Positions 45,454 to 56,120 are shown, counted from the stretch's first letter. The stretch is 64,000 nucleotides of DNA from Hylemonella sp. (GCA_030695415.1 JAUYQZ010000023.1:1-64000), one strand, 5' to 3'. Notes: generated by a model not told the origin, from the letters alone. Program-made: numbers and translations.

Positions 45454-46488
45454 ATGGGCCTGCAAAAGCTGCTGGGTATCGGCCTGCCCATCATCCAGGC
45501 ACCGATGGCCGGCGTGCAGGGCAGCGCGCTGGCGATCGCGGTTTCCAATGCCGGCGGCCTGGGCTCGCTGCCGTGCGCCATGCTGGGGCCCGACGCGTTG
45601 CGCGCCGAACTGACGAAGCTCCGCGCGCAGACGCCCAAACCCTTCAACGTCAACTTCTTCTGCCACCGCCCGCCGGCCCCGGATGCGACGCGCGAGGCCC
45701 TGTGGCGGCACAACCTGGCCCACTACTACCGCGAGTTCGATGTCGACCCGGCGTCGATTCCTGCGGGCCCTGGTCGTCTGCCCTTTGACGCCGCTGCCGC
45801 TGAACTGCTGGCCGAATTCAAGCCGCCGGTGGTGAGTTTCCACTTCGGCCTGCCCGATGACACCCTGCTCGCGCGGGTGCGCGGCTGGGGCGCGAAGGTC
45901 ATGTCCTCCGCAACGACTGTGGACGAGGCGCGCTGGCTGGAAGCCCGCGGCGTGGACGTGATCATTGCGCAAGGGCTGGAGGCCGGCGGCCATCGCGGCA
46001 TGTTTCTGAGCGAGGACCTGAGCACCCAGCTGGGCACCTTCGCGTTGCTGCCGCAGGTCGTGCGAGCGGTGCGGGTGCCGGTGGTGGCGGCCGGCGGCAT
46101 CAGCGACGCTGCCGGCGTGCGCGCGGCCCTGGCCCTGGGTGCGACGGGGGTGCAGGTGGGCACCGCCTACCTGCTCTGCCCTGAGGCCACCACCAGTGGG
46201 GTGCACCGGGCCGCCTTGCAGAGCCCCGCGGCCACACACACGGCCTTGACCAATCTTTACACCGGACGTCCCGCGCGCGGCATCCTGACCCGGCTGATGC
46301 GCGAACAGGGCCCGATGAGCACCATGGCCCCGGCCTTCCCGCTGGCCACGGCAGCGGTGGCCCCCCTGCGTGCCAAGGCGGAAGCGGCGGGCAGCGGGGA
46401 CTTTTCTCCCCTCTGGGCCGGGCAAAACACCAGTGGCTGCCGTTCCGTGCCGGCGGCGCAGCTCACGCGGGAGCTGGCCGGGTCTTGA
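45454..46488 (+). CDS. Nitronate monooxygenase
   Basis: This FMN-dependent TIM-barrel enzyme (2-nitropropane dioxygenase family) oxidises alkyl nitronates. [20 protein letters not shown], the [13 protein letters not shown] histidine loop and [17 protein letters not shown] are family hallmarks. Length is 344 residues. The His in EAGGH is the usual catalytic base of class I enzymes. The natural role may be propionate-3-nitronate detoxification; that is family knowledge. It follows the secreted protein gene closely. Confidence 0.92.
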   Translation: MGLQKLLGIGLPIIQAPMAGVQGSALAIAVSNAGGLGSLPCAMLGPDALRAELTKLRAQTPKPFNVNFFCHRPPAPDATREALWRHNLAHYYREFDVDPASIPAGPGRLPFDAAAAELLAEFKPPVVSFHFGLPDDTLLARVRGWGAKVMSSATTVDEARWLEARGVDVIIAQGLEAGGHRGMFLSEDLSTQLGTFALLPQVVRAVRVPVVAAGGISDAAGVRAALALGATGVQVGTAYLLCPEATTSGVHRAALQSPAATHTALTNLYTGRPARGILTRLMREQGPMSTMAPAFPLATAAVAPLRAKAEAAGSGDFSPLWAGQNTSGCRSVPAAQLTRELAGS

Positions 46489-46520
46489 GCGAAGGGCCAG
46501 CGCAAAAACGCCAGGCTCCG

Positions 46521-46526
46521 TATAAT
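46521..46526 (+). promoter_or_regulatory. -10 promoter element for ahcY leader
   Basis: A perfect TATAAT lies 10 nt before the conserved start of the SAH riboswitch, so transcription would begin just ahead of the aptamer. No good -35 is visible at 16-18 nt upstream. Confidence 0.65.
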
Positions 46527-46533
46527 CACGCCT

Positions 46534-46632
46534 TTCCGAGGAGCGTTGCGGCTCGTCTTGCCTGTACCCCAGGCCGACGGGTTAGGCTCGGAACCCAGGG
46601 CTGGCCCCTGCATTCCAACTGCGCTCACCCAC
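46534..46632 (+). promoter_or_regulatory. SAH riboswitch
   Basis: The conserved blocks of the S-adenosylhomocysteine riboswitch are present in order: CCGAGGAGCGTTGC (46536), AGGCTCGG (46584) and AACTGCGCTCACC (46617). CCGAG can pair with CTCGG, and GAGCG (46541-46545) with CGCTC (46622-46626). It precedes ahcY, the known target, and should turn expression on when SAH is high. A competing helix GCTCACC/GGTGAGC (46623-46629/46646-46652) would unmake the closing stem. A hairpin ATTCAA/TTGAAT (46681-46698) abuts the GGAG ribosome site. Confidence 0.93.
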
Positions 46633-46709
46633 CGATTTGTCGTGAGGTGAGCCCATGCTCTCGCTCGGCATCCCGGTGGCATTCAATCTGTTTTGAATTG
46701 GAGTCCACC

Positions 46710-48136
<1,427 letters not shown>

Positions 48137-48137
<1 letters not shown>

Positions 48138-48895
48138 TGCGTATTGATCAACTGCTGGTCCAGCGCCAACTCGCCAGCACCCGCTCCCAGGCCCAGCGCC
48201 TGATCGCGGGTGGGGTGGAGTGGCTGCAGGGCGAAGCGTGGAAACGCGTCGTCAAGAACGGTGACGAGGTGCCCGACGACGCGCAGCTGCGCCTGCTCGA
48301 TGACGCCGAAGCCCGCTATGTCTCACGGGGTGGTCTCAAGCTGGAGGCTGCGCTCAAGCGCGTCGGCCTGTCGGTGCAGGGGCGCACCTGCCTGGATGTG
48401 GGCCAGTCCACCGGCGGCTTCACGGACTGCCTGCTGCAGGCCGGAGCCGCACGCGTGGTGGGGCTGGACGTGGGGCAGGCGCAATTGCACCCCAGTCTGC
48501 GCGACGATCCCCGCGTGCTCTGCATCGAGAAGGTGAACGCGCGGGACCCCGATGCGATCGCCGAAGCCCTGGCCGATGACGAGGTGCTCGAAGACGGTTT
48601 CGACCTGCTAGTGGGCGACCTGTCCTTCATCTCCCAGACCCTGGTGCTGCCGGCCGTGGTGCCGCTGCTCAAGTCCGGCGGCCACCTGCTGATGCTGGTC
48701 AAGCCGCAGTTCGAGCTGCAGCCGGGCCAGGTGGGCAAGGGCGGTATCGTGCGCGATGCCGCGCTCTACCCGCTGATCGAGCAGCGACTGCGCGATGCCT
48801 GCGCGGCCCTGGACCTGGCGGTGCAGGACTGGTTTGACTCGCCCATCGAAGGCGGCGACGGCAACCGCGAGTTTTTCATCTACGCAATCAAATGA
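48137..48895 (+). CDS. tlyA: TlyA-family RNA methyltransferase
   Basis: An N-terminal S4 RNA-binding domain (RIDQLLVQRQLASTRSQAQR) and an FtsJ-like Rossmann methyltransferase domain (CLDVGQSTGGFTDCLLQAGA) identify TlyA. Characterised members 2'-O-methylate 16S and 23S rRNA cytidines. Length is 252 residues. The ATG uses the last base of the ahcY stop, so translation is coupled. It uses SAM and releases SAH, the ligand of the upstream riboswitch and substrate of AhcY. Confidence 0.92.
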
Positions 48896-48908
48896 CGACG
48901 AGGCCCCG

Positions 48909-49745
48909 ATGAGCCTGCAACATCTACCCATCAGCATCGAATTCTTTCCGCCCAAGACGCCCGAGGGCGTGGAGAAGCTGCGCACCGTGCGCCAGCAGCT
49001 CAAGGCCTTGCAGCCCGAGTTCTGCTCGGTCACCTACGGTGCCGGTGGCTCCACGCAGGAAGGCACCTTTGCCGCCGTGCGCGAGATCCTGGCGGAAGGC
49101 GTGGACGCGGCTTCCCACATTTCCTGCATCGGCGCCACCCAGGCCACCATGCGCGAGAACCTGGCCACCTTGAAGGCCATGGGCGTCAAGCGCCTGGTCA
49201 CGCTGCGCGGCGACCTGCCCAGCGGCTATGGCGCTGGCGGCGAGTTCCAGTACGCCAGCGATCTGGTGGCCTTCATCCGATCCGAGACGGGCGATCACTT
49301 CCACATCGAGGTGGCGGCTTACCCGGAGATCCATCCGCAGGCTAAATCGCCGGCGTCTGATCTGCAGGCCTTCGTGACCAAGGTGAAGGCCGGCGCCGAT
49401 TCAGCCATCACCCAGTATTTCTACAACGCCGATGCCTACTTCCGTTTCGTTGAAGAGGCCGATGCGCTGGGCGTGACGGTGCCGGTGGTGCCGGGCATCA
49501 TGCCCATCACCAGTTCGACGCAACTCATGCGTTTTTCGGACGCCAGCGGTGCCGAGATTCCGCGCTGGATTCGCCTGCGCCTGCAGGCTTTTGGCGATGA
49601 CACGGCCTCCATCAAGGCCTTCGGCCTGGACGTGGTGACCGGCCTTTGCGAACAGCTGCGTGCCGGTGGCGCCCCGGCCCTGCACTTCTACAGCATGAAC
49701 CAGAGCGTCGCCACGCTGGAGATCTGCAAGCGTCTGGGCCTCTGA
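48909..49745 (+). CDS. metF: 5,10-methylenetetrahydrofolate reductase
   Basis: This FAD enzyme makes 5-methyl-THF for methionine synthesis. N-terminal ISIEFFPPKTPEGVEKL, SVTYGAGGSTQEGT and CIGATQATMREN are family motifs, and QYFYNADAYFRF and VPGIMPI follow in order. Length of 278 residues is normal. It follows tlyA by 13 nt. Together with ahcY it forms the homocysteine-to-methionine part of the cycle. Confidence 0.96.
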   Translation: MSLQHLPISIEFFPPKTPEGVEKLRTVRQQLKALQPEFCSVTYGAGGSTQEGTFAAVREILAEGVDAASHISCIGATQATMRENLATLKAMGVKRLVTLRGDLPSGYGAGGEFQYASDLVAFIRSETGDHFHIEVAAYPEIHPQAKSPASDLQAFVTKVKAGADSAITQYFYNADAYFRFVEEADALGVTVPVVPGIMPITSSTQLMRFSDASGAEIPRWIRLRLQAFGDDTASIKAFGLDVVTGLCEQLRAGGAPALHFYSMNQSVATLEICKRLGL

Positions 49746-49751
49746 GGGCGG

Positions 49752-50657
49752 TCAACGCGCCGGCGTGCCGGTGCGCGTCACCAGGTAGATGCCCGGCAGC
49801 ACCAGGGCCATGCCCCAGAGGTGGAACGCGCTAAGACCTTCGCCTAACACGGCCCAGGCCATGAGGGCCGTGTAGATGGGGCTCAGGTACAGCACCACGC
49901 TGACCTGTGCCGCCCCGAGCTCGCGCTGCATGTAGGAGTGCGCCAGGTAGGCACCAAACCCCGGGATGATTGCGGCCGTCAAGGCGAGCGCGCCGCCTTC
50001 TAGCGAGAGGGCCGGCAGCGGGTTGGCGAAGACTTCCCACAGGGCAAAGGGCAGGTTGATCAGTGCGCCAGCCAGGCTGATGAGGGCCAGTCGCGCGCCC
50101 AGACCCAGCGGGCTGTGCCACTTCTTGAGCAGCAGTGAGTACAGGGTCCACGACAGCGTGGCTGCCAGGATCCAGCCGTCGCCAGGAACGAACTGCACTG
50201 CCGCCAATGCCGCCCACTGCCCCTTGAGCACCACGTGCAGCACGCCGGCCAAGGCCAAAGCCACGCCCAGGGCCTGGCGCAGCCGGAAGCTTTCACCCAG
50301 CCACAGCGCGGAGGCCAGCACGATCAATACCGGGGAGATGGCGTAGATGAGCCCGATGTTGGCGGCGCTGGTGGTGTGGCCGCCGATGTAGACCCAGGCG
50401 CCGCAGATCCACATGCCCAGGGCGCCGAGCACCAGGTAATGCTTCCAGTCGGCCAGCACCTGGCGGCGGTGTGTCCAGATCTCGGTGTGGGTGCCGATGG
50501 CGAACAGACCGCTGGCCAGGAGCCAGCGCATCATGGCGAGCAGGTGGGGCTCAATCACGCCCCCGGCCTTGCGCGCGATCAGCGCGTTTACGGCCCAGAG
50601 CGCGGGCGTGATGAAGAGCAGCGTCAGGGCGAGGCGGTGGCGGGCGGCGGCGTGCAT
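49752..50657 (-). CDS. EamA/DMT-family transporter
   Basis: The 301-residue membrane protein has ten predicted helices arranged as two EamA repeats, with WAVNALIARK in the first and TLSWTLYSLLLKKW in the second. Drug/metabolite transporters of this type export amino acids or other small molecules. Substrate is unknown. Start MHAAARHRLALTLLF at 50657 was chosen; a longer frame upstream overlaps the rlmJ gene. It is convergent with metF, 6 nt apart. Confidence 0.87.
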   Translation of the reverse strand: MHAAARHRLALTLLFITPALWAVNALIARKAGGVIEPHLLAMMRWLLASGLFAIGTHTEIWTHRRQVLADWKHYLVLGALGMWICGAWVYIGGHTTSAANIGLIYAISPVLIVLASALWLGESFRLRQALGVALALAGVLHVVLKGQWAALAAVQFVPGDGWILAATLSWTLYSLLLKKWHSPLGLGARLALISLAGALINLPFALWEVFANPLPALSLEGGALALTAAIIPGFGAYLAHSYMQRELGAAQVSVVLYLSPIYTALMAWAVLGEGLSAFHLWGMALVLPGIYLVTRTGTPAR

Positions 50658-50674
50658 GCCGAAGACGGGCCGGC

Positions 50675-51565
50675 TCAGCCGCCGCTGTCCAGCGTGAACG
50701 TGGCGTTGCGGTCCTGGCCGAGCAGCGTCACCATCTGGGGCAGCGCGGGCTGCAGGATGCCCTTGAGCGTGTGCGGCGGGTTGATCACGAACATGCCGCT
50801 GGCCGGCAGGCCGGGGCGCTTGGTCTCGCCCGCCGCGTCGCTGGTGATCTTGCTCGACTTCACGGTCAGCGTGGCGTGCAGCCAGGGTTTGCCGGCCTTG
50901 GTGGCCAGTGTCTTGAGCTTGCGCGGCAGGTCGTGCGCCTCGGGCCGCGGGATGATGGGGTACCACACGGCGTAAGTCCCGGTGGCAAAGCGCCTGAGCG
51001 CATCAGCCACCATGGCGGCCACGCGGGCATAGTCGCTCTTGATCTCGTAGCTCGGGTCGCACAGCAGCAGTGCGCGCCGGGCTGGCGGCGGCAGGAATTT
51101 GTTCACGCAACCAAAGCCGTCTTCACGCAGCACGACCACCTGGCGTCCGGCATGGAGCTGCGCCACATTGGCGTCCAGGGTCTTGGCATCGGTCGGGTGC
51201 AGCTCATAGAGCTTGAGCAGGTCGTGGTCACGCAGGAGGCGCTGGACGATGAAGGGGGAGCCCGGGTAGACGCGCCAGTTGCCCTTGCTGTTGAAGCTGG
51301 CAACAAGGTCGAGGTAATCCTGCAGGGCGGGTGCCAGTGGTTCCTGACGGCCCGAGCCCGTCAGGCGCTGGATGCCATCGGCCGCTTCGCCACTGGTGTC
51401 GGTGAACTCGCTGTCGAGCCGGTACAGGCCGGCGCCCGCATGGGTGTCGAGCACCGTGAGGGCTGCCTCTTTCTGCGTCAGGTGACGGAGCATGGCAATC
51501 AGCACGGTGTGTTTGAGCACATCGGCGTGGTTGCCGGCATGGAAGGCGTGGCGGTAGCTGAACAT
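50675..51565 (-). CDS. rlmJ: 23S rRNA (adenine(2030)-N6)-methyltransferase RlmJ
   Basis: The N-terminus MFSYRHAFHAGNHADVLKH is nearly diagnostic for RlmJ, which methylates A2030 of 23S rRNA. LDTHAGAGLYRL is the SAM site and LLCDPSYEIKSDY the catalytic (D/N)PP(Y/F)-like motif, here DPSY. Length is 296 residues. It is divergent from the kinase gene at 51637 with about 70 bp between, and 17 nt upstream of the EamA gene in the same direction. Confidence 0.93.
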   Translation of the reverse strand: MFSYRHAFHAGNHADVLKHTVLIAMLRHLTQKEAALTVLDTHAGAGLYRLDSEFTDTSGEAADGIQRLTGSGRQEPLAPALQDYLDLVASFNSKGNWRVYPGSPFIVQRLLRDHDLLKLYELHPTDAKTLDANVAQLHAGRQVVVLREDGFGCVNKFLPPPARRALLLCDPSYEIKSDYARVAAMVADALRRFATGTYAVWYPIIPRPEAHDLPRKLKTLATKAGKPWLHATLTVKSSKITSDAAGETKRPGLPASGMFVINPPHTLKGILQPALPQMVTLLGQDRNATFTLDSGG

Positions 51566-51636
51566 GGTAAGTGGATGTTAACGGCGGGGTGGTCCCGCAT
51601 TCGGGACCCCTGCTTTCCATGCAAGAATCGACCGTT

Positions 51637-53352
51637 ATGTCCGACATTCTGCTTGATTCCGCCGTGTCTCCAGCGCCCAAGGCGGCGCAGACCGTGACGC
51701 ATGTGGATGCGTTGCCACCGGGCACGCGTCTGGCTGAGTTCGAGGTCCAGGGCCTGTTGGGCGTCGGGGGCTTCGGCCTGGTCTACCGCGCCTACGACAC
51801 GTCTTTATTGCGTGCGGTGGCCATCAAGGAGTACATGCCGGCTGCGCTGGCCGCCCGGCAGGATGGCACTGCCGTCTCGGTGCGTTCATCGGCCGACCAG
51901 GCCACCTACCAGTCCGGCCTTCAGTCTTTCATTGCGGAAGCGCGGCTGCTGGCGCAGTTCGACCACCCTTCGCTAGTCAAGGTCCATCGCTTCTGGGAGG
52001 CCAATAACACGGCCTACATGGTCATGCCCTTGTACAGCGGCATGACGCTCAAGCAGGCCCGCGCCCAGATGGCCGCGCCACCCCCCGAGGACTGGCTGCG
52101 CACCGTGCTCTGGTCCGTGCTGCAGGGTCTGCACGTGCTGCACCGTAACAACACCCTGCACCGCGACGTTTCGCCGGACAACATCTTTCTGCAGGACATG
52201 GGGCCGCCCGTGCTGCTGGACCTGGGCGCGGCGCGGCGCGCCATCACCGACAAGTCGCACAAGCTCACCGCCATCCTCAAGGTCAACTACGCGCCCATCG
52301 AGCAGTACGCCGAAGCCGAGGACCTGACGCAGGGGCCGTGGACCGATCTGTATTCCCTGGCAGCTGTGGTCTACAGCTGCCTGCGAAACGATCCGCCGCT
52401 GCCGGCCACGGCTCGTGTGGTGCGCGACAGCATGCCCTCCGTGCGCAGCGTCGTGGCCACGGTGAAGGAGCATTTCGGTCTCACCTATTCGGACGAATTC
52501 GTGCGCACCATCCAGCACGCGCTGGCCGTCCAGCCAGCCGACCGGCCGCAGAATCTGGCGGCCTTCGTGACGGAGCTCAAGCTCAAGGCCTCACCCCGGT
52601 TGAGCAAATTCGACTGGCGCGCGGAACTGGGGTCTTCCCTGCGGACCGATGAGGAGACCTCCAACTCCCGCCAGTTCTGGCACACCCAGCCACAGACAGT
52701 TCAGCACCGTGCTTCGCCTGAGCGCGCTTCGAAGACCGTCCGGCGACCATGGCTTGGGCGATGGATCAAGCCCTTGGGCCTGGCGCTGGGCCTGCTGGCC
52801 GGGGCTGTGATCCTTTGGGTCTGGGTGGCTGGCGAGGGCGGCAAGTCGAGCGACCGTCCCGCGATGGCCGTCCCTGAGCCAGCCATCGCGCCAGCCCCGG
52901 CGGCTGAGCCAGCGCCCTCAGACACCCGGATATCAACAGACACGGCCGTCCAGGCCGGTTCTGGTGCCGCAGGGGCTCCCGCATCACCCCCGCCGGCAGT
53001 GACGAGCCCTGCGCCCAAGGCCGCTGCGACGCAGAACACGACGGCTCCTGTGCCGGCTCCCAAGCCGCCGCGTCCGGCGGCCAAGGCCGAACCCAAGGTG
53101 AGCGAGCGCGAACCTGCAGCGCGCGCGCCCGTCCCATCCCCTGCACAGGACGCCCGACCCAAGGTGGAAGCCCCGGCCCCATCCCAGGAGCCGTCGGCGA
53201 GGAAGGACAAGGCCCTATGTGCGGAAGCCAACTTTTTTACCCGCCCCATGTGCATCCACCTCGAATGCCAGAAGGCTGAAAACATGCAGCTGCCGGCCTG
53301 CGTCGAGAACCGGAAACTCTATCCTGACGGCCGCAACCCGACCCCGCCCTGA
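51637..53352 (+). CDS. Membrane Ser/Thr protein kinase with periplasmic four-cysteine tail (paralogue 1)
   Basis: This 571-residue Hanks-type kinase has the glycine loop LLGVGGFGLVYRAY (from about residue 40), the Lys of VAIKEYMP (K64), HRDVSPDN (H175-D177) and LLDLGAARR, where the usual DFG is DLG (D195). A TM helix (about 378-399) links to an Ala/Pro-rich stretch and a C-terminal motif with four cysteines (528, 539, 544, 555). I chose ATG 51637 because it aligns with the paralogue start; ATG 51619 is possible. It is followed by its paralogue. Confidence 0.9.
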   Translation: MSDILLDSAVSPAPKAAQTVTHVDALPPGTRLAEFEVQGLLGVGGFGLVYRAYDTSLLRAVAIKEYMPAALAARQDGTAVSVRSSADQATYQSGLQSFIAEARLLAQFDHPSLVKVHRFWEANNTAYMVMPLYSGMTLKQARAQMAAPPPEDWLRTVLWSVLQGLHVLHRNNTLHRDVSPDNIFLQDMGPPVLLDLGAARRAITDKSHKLTAILKVNYAPIEQYAEAEDLTQGPWTDLYSLAAVVYSCLRNDPPLPATARVVRDSMPSVRSVVATVKEHFGLTYSDEFVRTIQHALAVQPADRPQNLAAFVTELKLKASPRLSKFDWRAELGSSLRTDEETSNSRQFWHTQPQTVQHRASPERASKTVRRPWLGRWIKPLGLALGLLAGAVILWVWVAGEGGKSSDRPAMAVPEPAIAPAPAAEPAPSDTRISTDTAVQAGSGAAGAPASPPPAVTSPAPKAAATQNTTAPVPAPKPPRPAAKAEPKVSEREPAARAPVPSPAQDARPKVEAPAPSQEPSARKDKALCAEANFFTRPMCIHLECQKAENMQLPACVENRKLYPDGRNPTPP

Positions 53353-53448
53353 GAGGGGCCGCATTGGGCTCCACTCTAGTCAGCGCTCGCTGCAGCAGGC
53401 CGCGGGCTGCGTCCGGCGCGCCTGTGTTCCGTGCAAGAATCTCTCAAC

Positions 53449-55017
53449 ATGGCCGACATACCGCTAGATACCGATCCACCGGCTGTGGCGCAACCGGCAC
53501 AGCCGGTGGTGCACCTGGACGCGCTGCCTCCCGGCACGCGCCTGGCTGAGTTCGAACTGCAGGATCTGCTGGGGGTGGGCGGCTTTGGTCTGGTCTACCG
53601 CGCCTACGACCACTCCTTGCACCGCACAGTGGCCATCAAGGAGTACATGCCGTCGGCCCTGGCCGCGCGCCAGAGTGGCCTGTTGCTGTCGATCCGCTCC
53701 TCGGCCGACCAGGCCACCTTCCAGACCGGGCTGAAGTCCTTCGTCGCCGAGGCCCGCCTGTTGGCGCAGTTTGATCATCCCTCTCTGGTCAAGGTCTACC
53801 GCTTCTGGGAAGCCAACAACACGGCCTACATGGTCATGCCCCTTTACAGCGGCATGACGCTCAAGCAGGCGCGCGCCCAGATGCCTGCGCCTCCCCCCGA
53901 GGACTGGCTGCGCACCATGCTGTGGTCCATCCTGCAGGCCCTGCAGGTACTGCACGAGCACGACACCCTGCACCGCGACGTTTCGCCCGACAACATCTTC
54001 CTGCAGGACGTGGGGCCGCCGGTGCTGCTGGACCTGGGCGCGGCGCGGCGCGCCATCAGCGACAGGTCGCGCAAACTGACCGCCGTCCTCAAGGTCAACT
54101 ACGCTCCGATCGAGCAGTATGCCGAGGCCGATGACCTGAAGCAGGGGGCCTGGACCGACCTCTACGCTCTGGCGGCCGTGGTTTACGGCTGCCTGCGCAA
54201 CGACCCGCCACTGCCTGCCACGACGCGTGTGGTGAGCGACAGCATGCCTTCGGTTCGTGACGTGGCGCATACGGTGAAAGAGCATTTCGGTCACGCGTAC
54301 TCGGATGCTTTTGTTCAGACCATCAGCCATGCCCTGTCGGTGCAGCCGGCCGAGAGGCAGCAAAGTGTTCCCGAATTCGTCCGGGAGATGGGCCTGCAGG
54401 CGCCGGCCGGGCTGGGCAAGTTCGACTGGCGTTCCGCACTCGGTGTCGATCTGCTGCCGGATCGGGAGGATTCGTCGCGGTTGCCATGGCAGACCCAGCC
54501 TCAGACCGTGTCTCAGGCCGTGTCTCAGACCGCCGTGCCGGTCGCGTCCACCCCTCCCGCAAGGCACCGACGGGGTCGTTCCTGGGGTGTGATGGCTGTG
54601 GCCGCCCTGCTGGCTGCCATGGGGCTGTACTGGGGGCTGTCCGACGAGGCGACGATGGTGGCCGCGCCGGAGCCGGCTCCCATGCCGGCACCCGTCGTGT
54701 CCCGGGCGCCTGCGCCTGAGCCGGCGGCATCCGACCCTGCGGACCCCGGGCCTGTCGCAGGCCAGCCGGAGGGCCCGGCGCCGACGGATGAGGTTCGCAG
54801 CGCTCCTGCCCCCGTGGCCAAAACCGACAGACTGGCACCGGCTGCCCGGCCCGTCGCGCGGGCGCCGAAACCGCCTGGCCCCAAGCCATTGTGTGCGGAC
54901 GCTAACTTTTTTTCCCAGCCTCTGTGCCTGTTTCGGGAATGCCTGAAGAAAGAGAACCTCAATCATCCGGTCTGTGTTGAAAGCCGCCGAAGCACGGCCA
55001 CTCAGCCATCGCCCTGA
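53449..55017 (+). CDS. Membrane Ser/Thr protein kinase with periplasmic four-cysteine tail (paralogue 2)
   Basis: A tandem paralogue of the preceding gene, 522 residues, with very similar kinase domain: GVGGFG, K64, H175-R-D177, and again DLG. It has one TM helix in the middle (SWGVMAVAALLAAMGLYWGL), a Pro/Ala-rich linker, and four cysteines (482, 493, 498, 509) with exactly the same 11-5-11 spacing as paralogue 1. The linkers differ in length and sequence while kinase and tail are kept, which suggests selection on both ends. Targets unknown. Confidence 0.9.
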   Translation: MADIPLDTDPPAVAQPAQPVVHLDALPPGTRLAEFELQDLLGVGGFGLVYRAYDHSLHRTVAIKEYMPSALAARQSGLLLSIRSSADQATFQTGLKSFVAEARLLAQFDHPSLVKVYRFWEANNTAYMVMPLYSGMTLKQARAQMPAPPPEDWLRTMLWSILQALQVLHEHDTLHRDVSPDNIFLQDVGPPVLLDLGAARRAISDRSRKLTAVLKVNYAPIEQYAEADDLKQGAWTDLYALAAVVYGCLRNDPPLPATTRVVSDSMPSVRDVAHTVKEHFGHAYSDAFVQTISHALSVQPAERQQSVPEFVREMGLQAPAGLGKFDWRSALGVDLLPDREDSSRLPWQTQPQTVSQAVSQTAVPVASTPPARHRRGRSWGVMAVAALLAAMGLYWGLSDEATMVAAPEPAPMPAPVVSRAPAPEPAASDPADPGPVAGQPEGPAPTDEVRSAPAPVAKTDRLAPAARPVARAPKPPGPKPLCADANFFSQPLCLFRECLKKENLNHPVCVESRRSTATQPSP

Positions 55018-55030
55018 GCCGGACCTTTTC

Positions 55031-55070
55031 CTGCGAAGCGCCATTGTTTGTATAATGGCAGGCTTCGCAG
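55031..55070 (+). promoter_or_regulatory. rplM promoter -10 embedded in a 40-bp inverted repeat
   Basis: TATAAT at 55051-55056 is a perfect -10 for the rplM-rpsI operon. It sits inside nested arms CTGCGAAGC/GCTTCGCAG (55031-55039/55062-55070) and GCCATT/AATGGC (55040-55045/55054-55059). The repeat could also terminate the kinase transcript, since CGCTTTTGT follows. Confidence 0.6.
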
Positions 55071-55180
55071 CGCTTTTGTGGCCCCGCGGCGAAGGCTTCC
55101 ATACCACCTAAGAGATTCCCAACAGAGGAAAACCGACCGTGGAAAAGGGCTGCCCAAACCCTCTTTTGAAGAGAAAACTC

Positions 55181-55612
55181 ATGACCAAAACGATCAGCGC
55201 AAAACCCGCTGACGTGAAGCACGAGTGGTTTGTGATTGACGCGACCGACAAGGTCCTCGGACGAGTAGCCAGCGAAGTTGCTCTCCGTTTGCGCGGCAAA
55301 CACAAGGCCATTTACACGCCTCACGTCGATACCGGTGACTTCATCGTCATCATCAACGCAGCCAAGCTGCGCGTGACCGGTACCAAGGACCTCGACAAGA
55401 TTTACTACCGCCACTCCGGTTTCCCCGGCGGTATCTACGCGACCAACTTCCGCGACATGCAGGCCAAGCACCCTGGCCGCGCACTCGAGAAGGCTGTCAA
55501 GGGCATGCTGCCCAAGGGCCCGCTCGGTTACGCCATGATCAAGAAGCTCAAGGTGTACGGTGGTGCTGAGCACCCGCACACCGCCCAGCAACCCCAAGTG
55601 TTGGCAATCTAA
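55181..55612 (+). CDS. rplM: 50S ribosomal protein L13
   Basis: L13 is an early-assembly protein of the large subunit. The 143 residues include [31 protein letters not shown] and the C-terminal [13 protein letters not shown], all typical. The ATG gives MTKTISAKP; upstream sequence from 55018 is a 160-nt leader with the promoter hairpin and no gene. rpsI follows 11 nt later as usual. Confidence 0.98.
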   Translation: MTKTISAKPADVKHEWFVIDATDKVLGRVASEVALRLRGKHKAIYTPHVDTGDFIVIINAAKLRVTGTKDLDKIYYRHSGFPGGIYATNFRDMQAKHPGRALEKAVKGMLPKGPLGYAMIKKLKVYGGAEHPHTAQQPQVLAI

Positions 55613-55623
55613 GGAGCCTTGAG

Positions 55624-56016
55624 ATGATTGGTGAATGGAACAATGGCACCGGCCGTCGCAAGTCCAGCGTCGCCCGCGTGTTTCTGAAAAAAGGCACCGG
55701 CAAGATCACGGTCAACGGCAAGGATATCCAGGAATATTTCGGCCGCGAAACCTCGATCATGATTGCCAAGCAGCCGCTCTTGCTGACCAACCACGGCGAA
55801 ACCTTCGACGTGCAGGTCAATGTGCACGGTGGCGGTGAGTCCGGTCAGGCCGGCGCGACCCGCCACGGCATCACGCGTGCCCTGATCGACTACGACGCAT
55901 CGCTCAAGCCCACCTTGTCGCAAGCCGGCTTCGTGACTCGCGATGCTCGCGAGGTCGAGCGTAAGAAGGTCGGCCTGCACTCTGCACGCCGTCGCAAGCA
56001 GTTCAGCAAGCGTTAA
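55624..56016 (+). CDS. rpsI: 30S ribosomal protein S9
   Basis: S9 has 130 residues with [20 protein letters not shown] near the start and the invariant basic tail [10 protein letters not shown] that reaches the P-site tRNA. AAGGAG lies before the ATG. It is the second gene of the rplM-rpsI operon and is closed by two hairpins. Confidence 0.98.
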   Translation: MIGEWNNGTGRRKSSVARVFLKKGTGKITVNGKDIQEYFGRETSIMIAKQPLLLTNHGETFDVQVNVHGGGESGQAGATRHGITRALIDYDASLKPTLSQAGFVTRDAREVERKKVGLHSARRRKQFSKR

Positions 56017-56023
56017 GCCTGCA

Positions 56024-56098
56024 TGTTGCCCGCAAGGGCAACAATCTGTTGCAAAACCGGGGCCGCCAGGATGGAAATTCTGGCGGCCCTTGTTATTG
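56024..56098 (+). terminator. rplM-rpsI terminator with two hairpins
   Basis: First hairpin TGTTGCCC/GGGCAACA with a GCAA tetraloop (56024-56043). Second hairpin GGGCCGCCAG/CTGGCGGCCC with a 10-nt loop (56060-56089), followed by TTGTTATTGT. The second is a strong intrinsic terminator. Confidence 0.85.
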
Positions 56099-56120
56099 TG
56101 GCTGCTAGACTCGTCCGCTT

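Noticed and set aside
46485..46709. In-frame 75-codon N-terminal extension of ahcY
   Set aside because: It would translate the promoter and SAH riboswitch; the family N-terminus is at [13 protein letters not shown].
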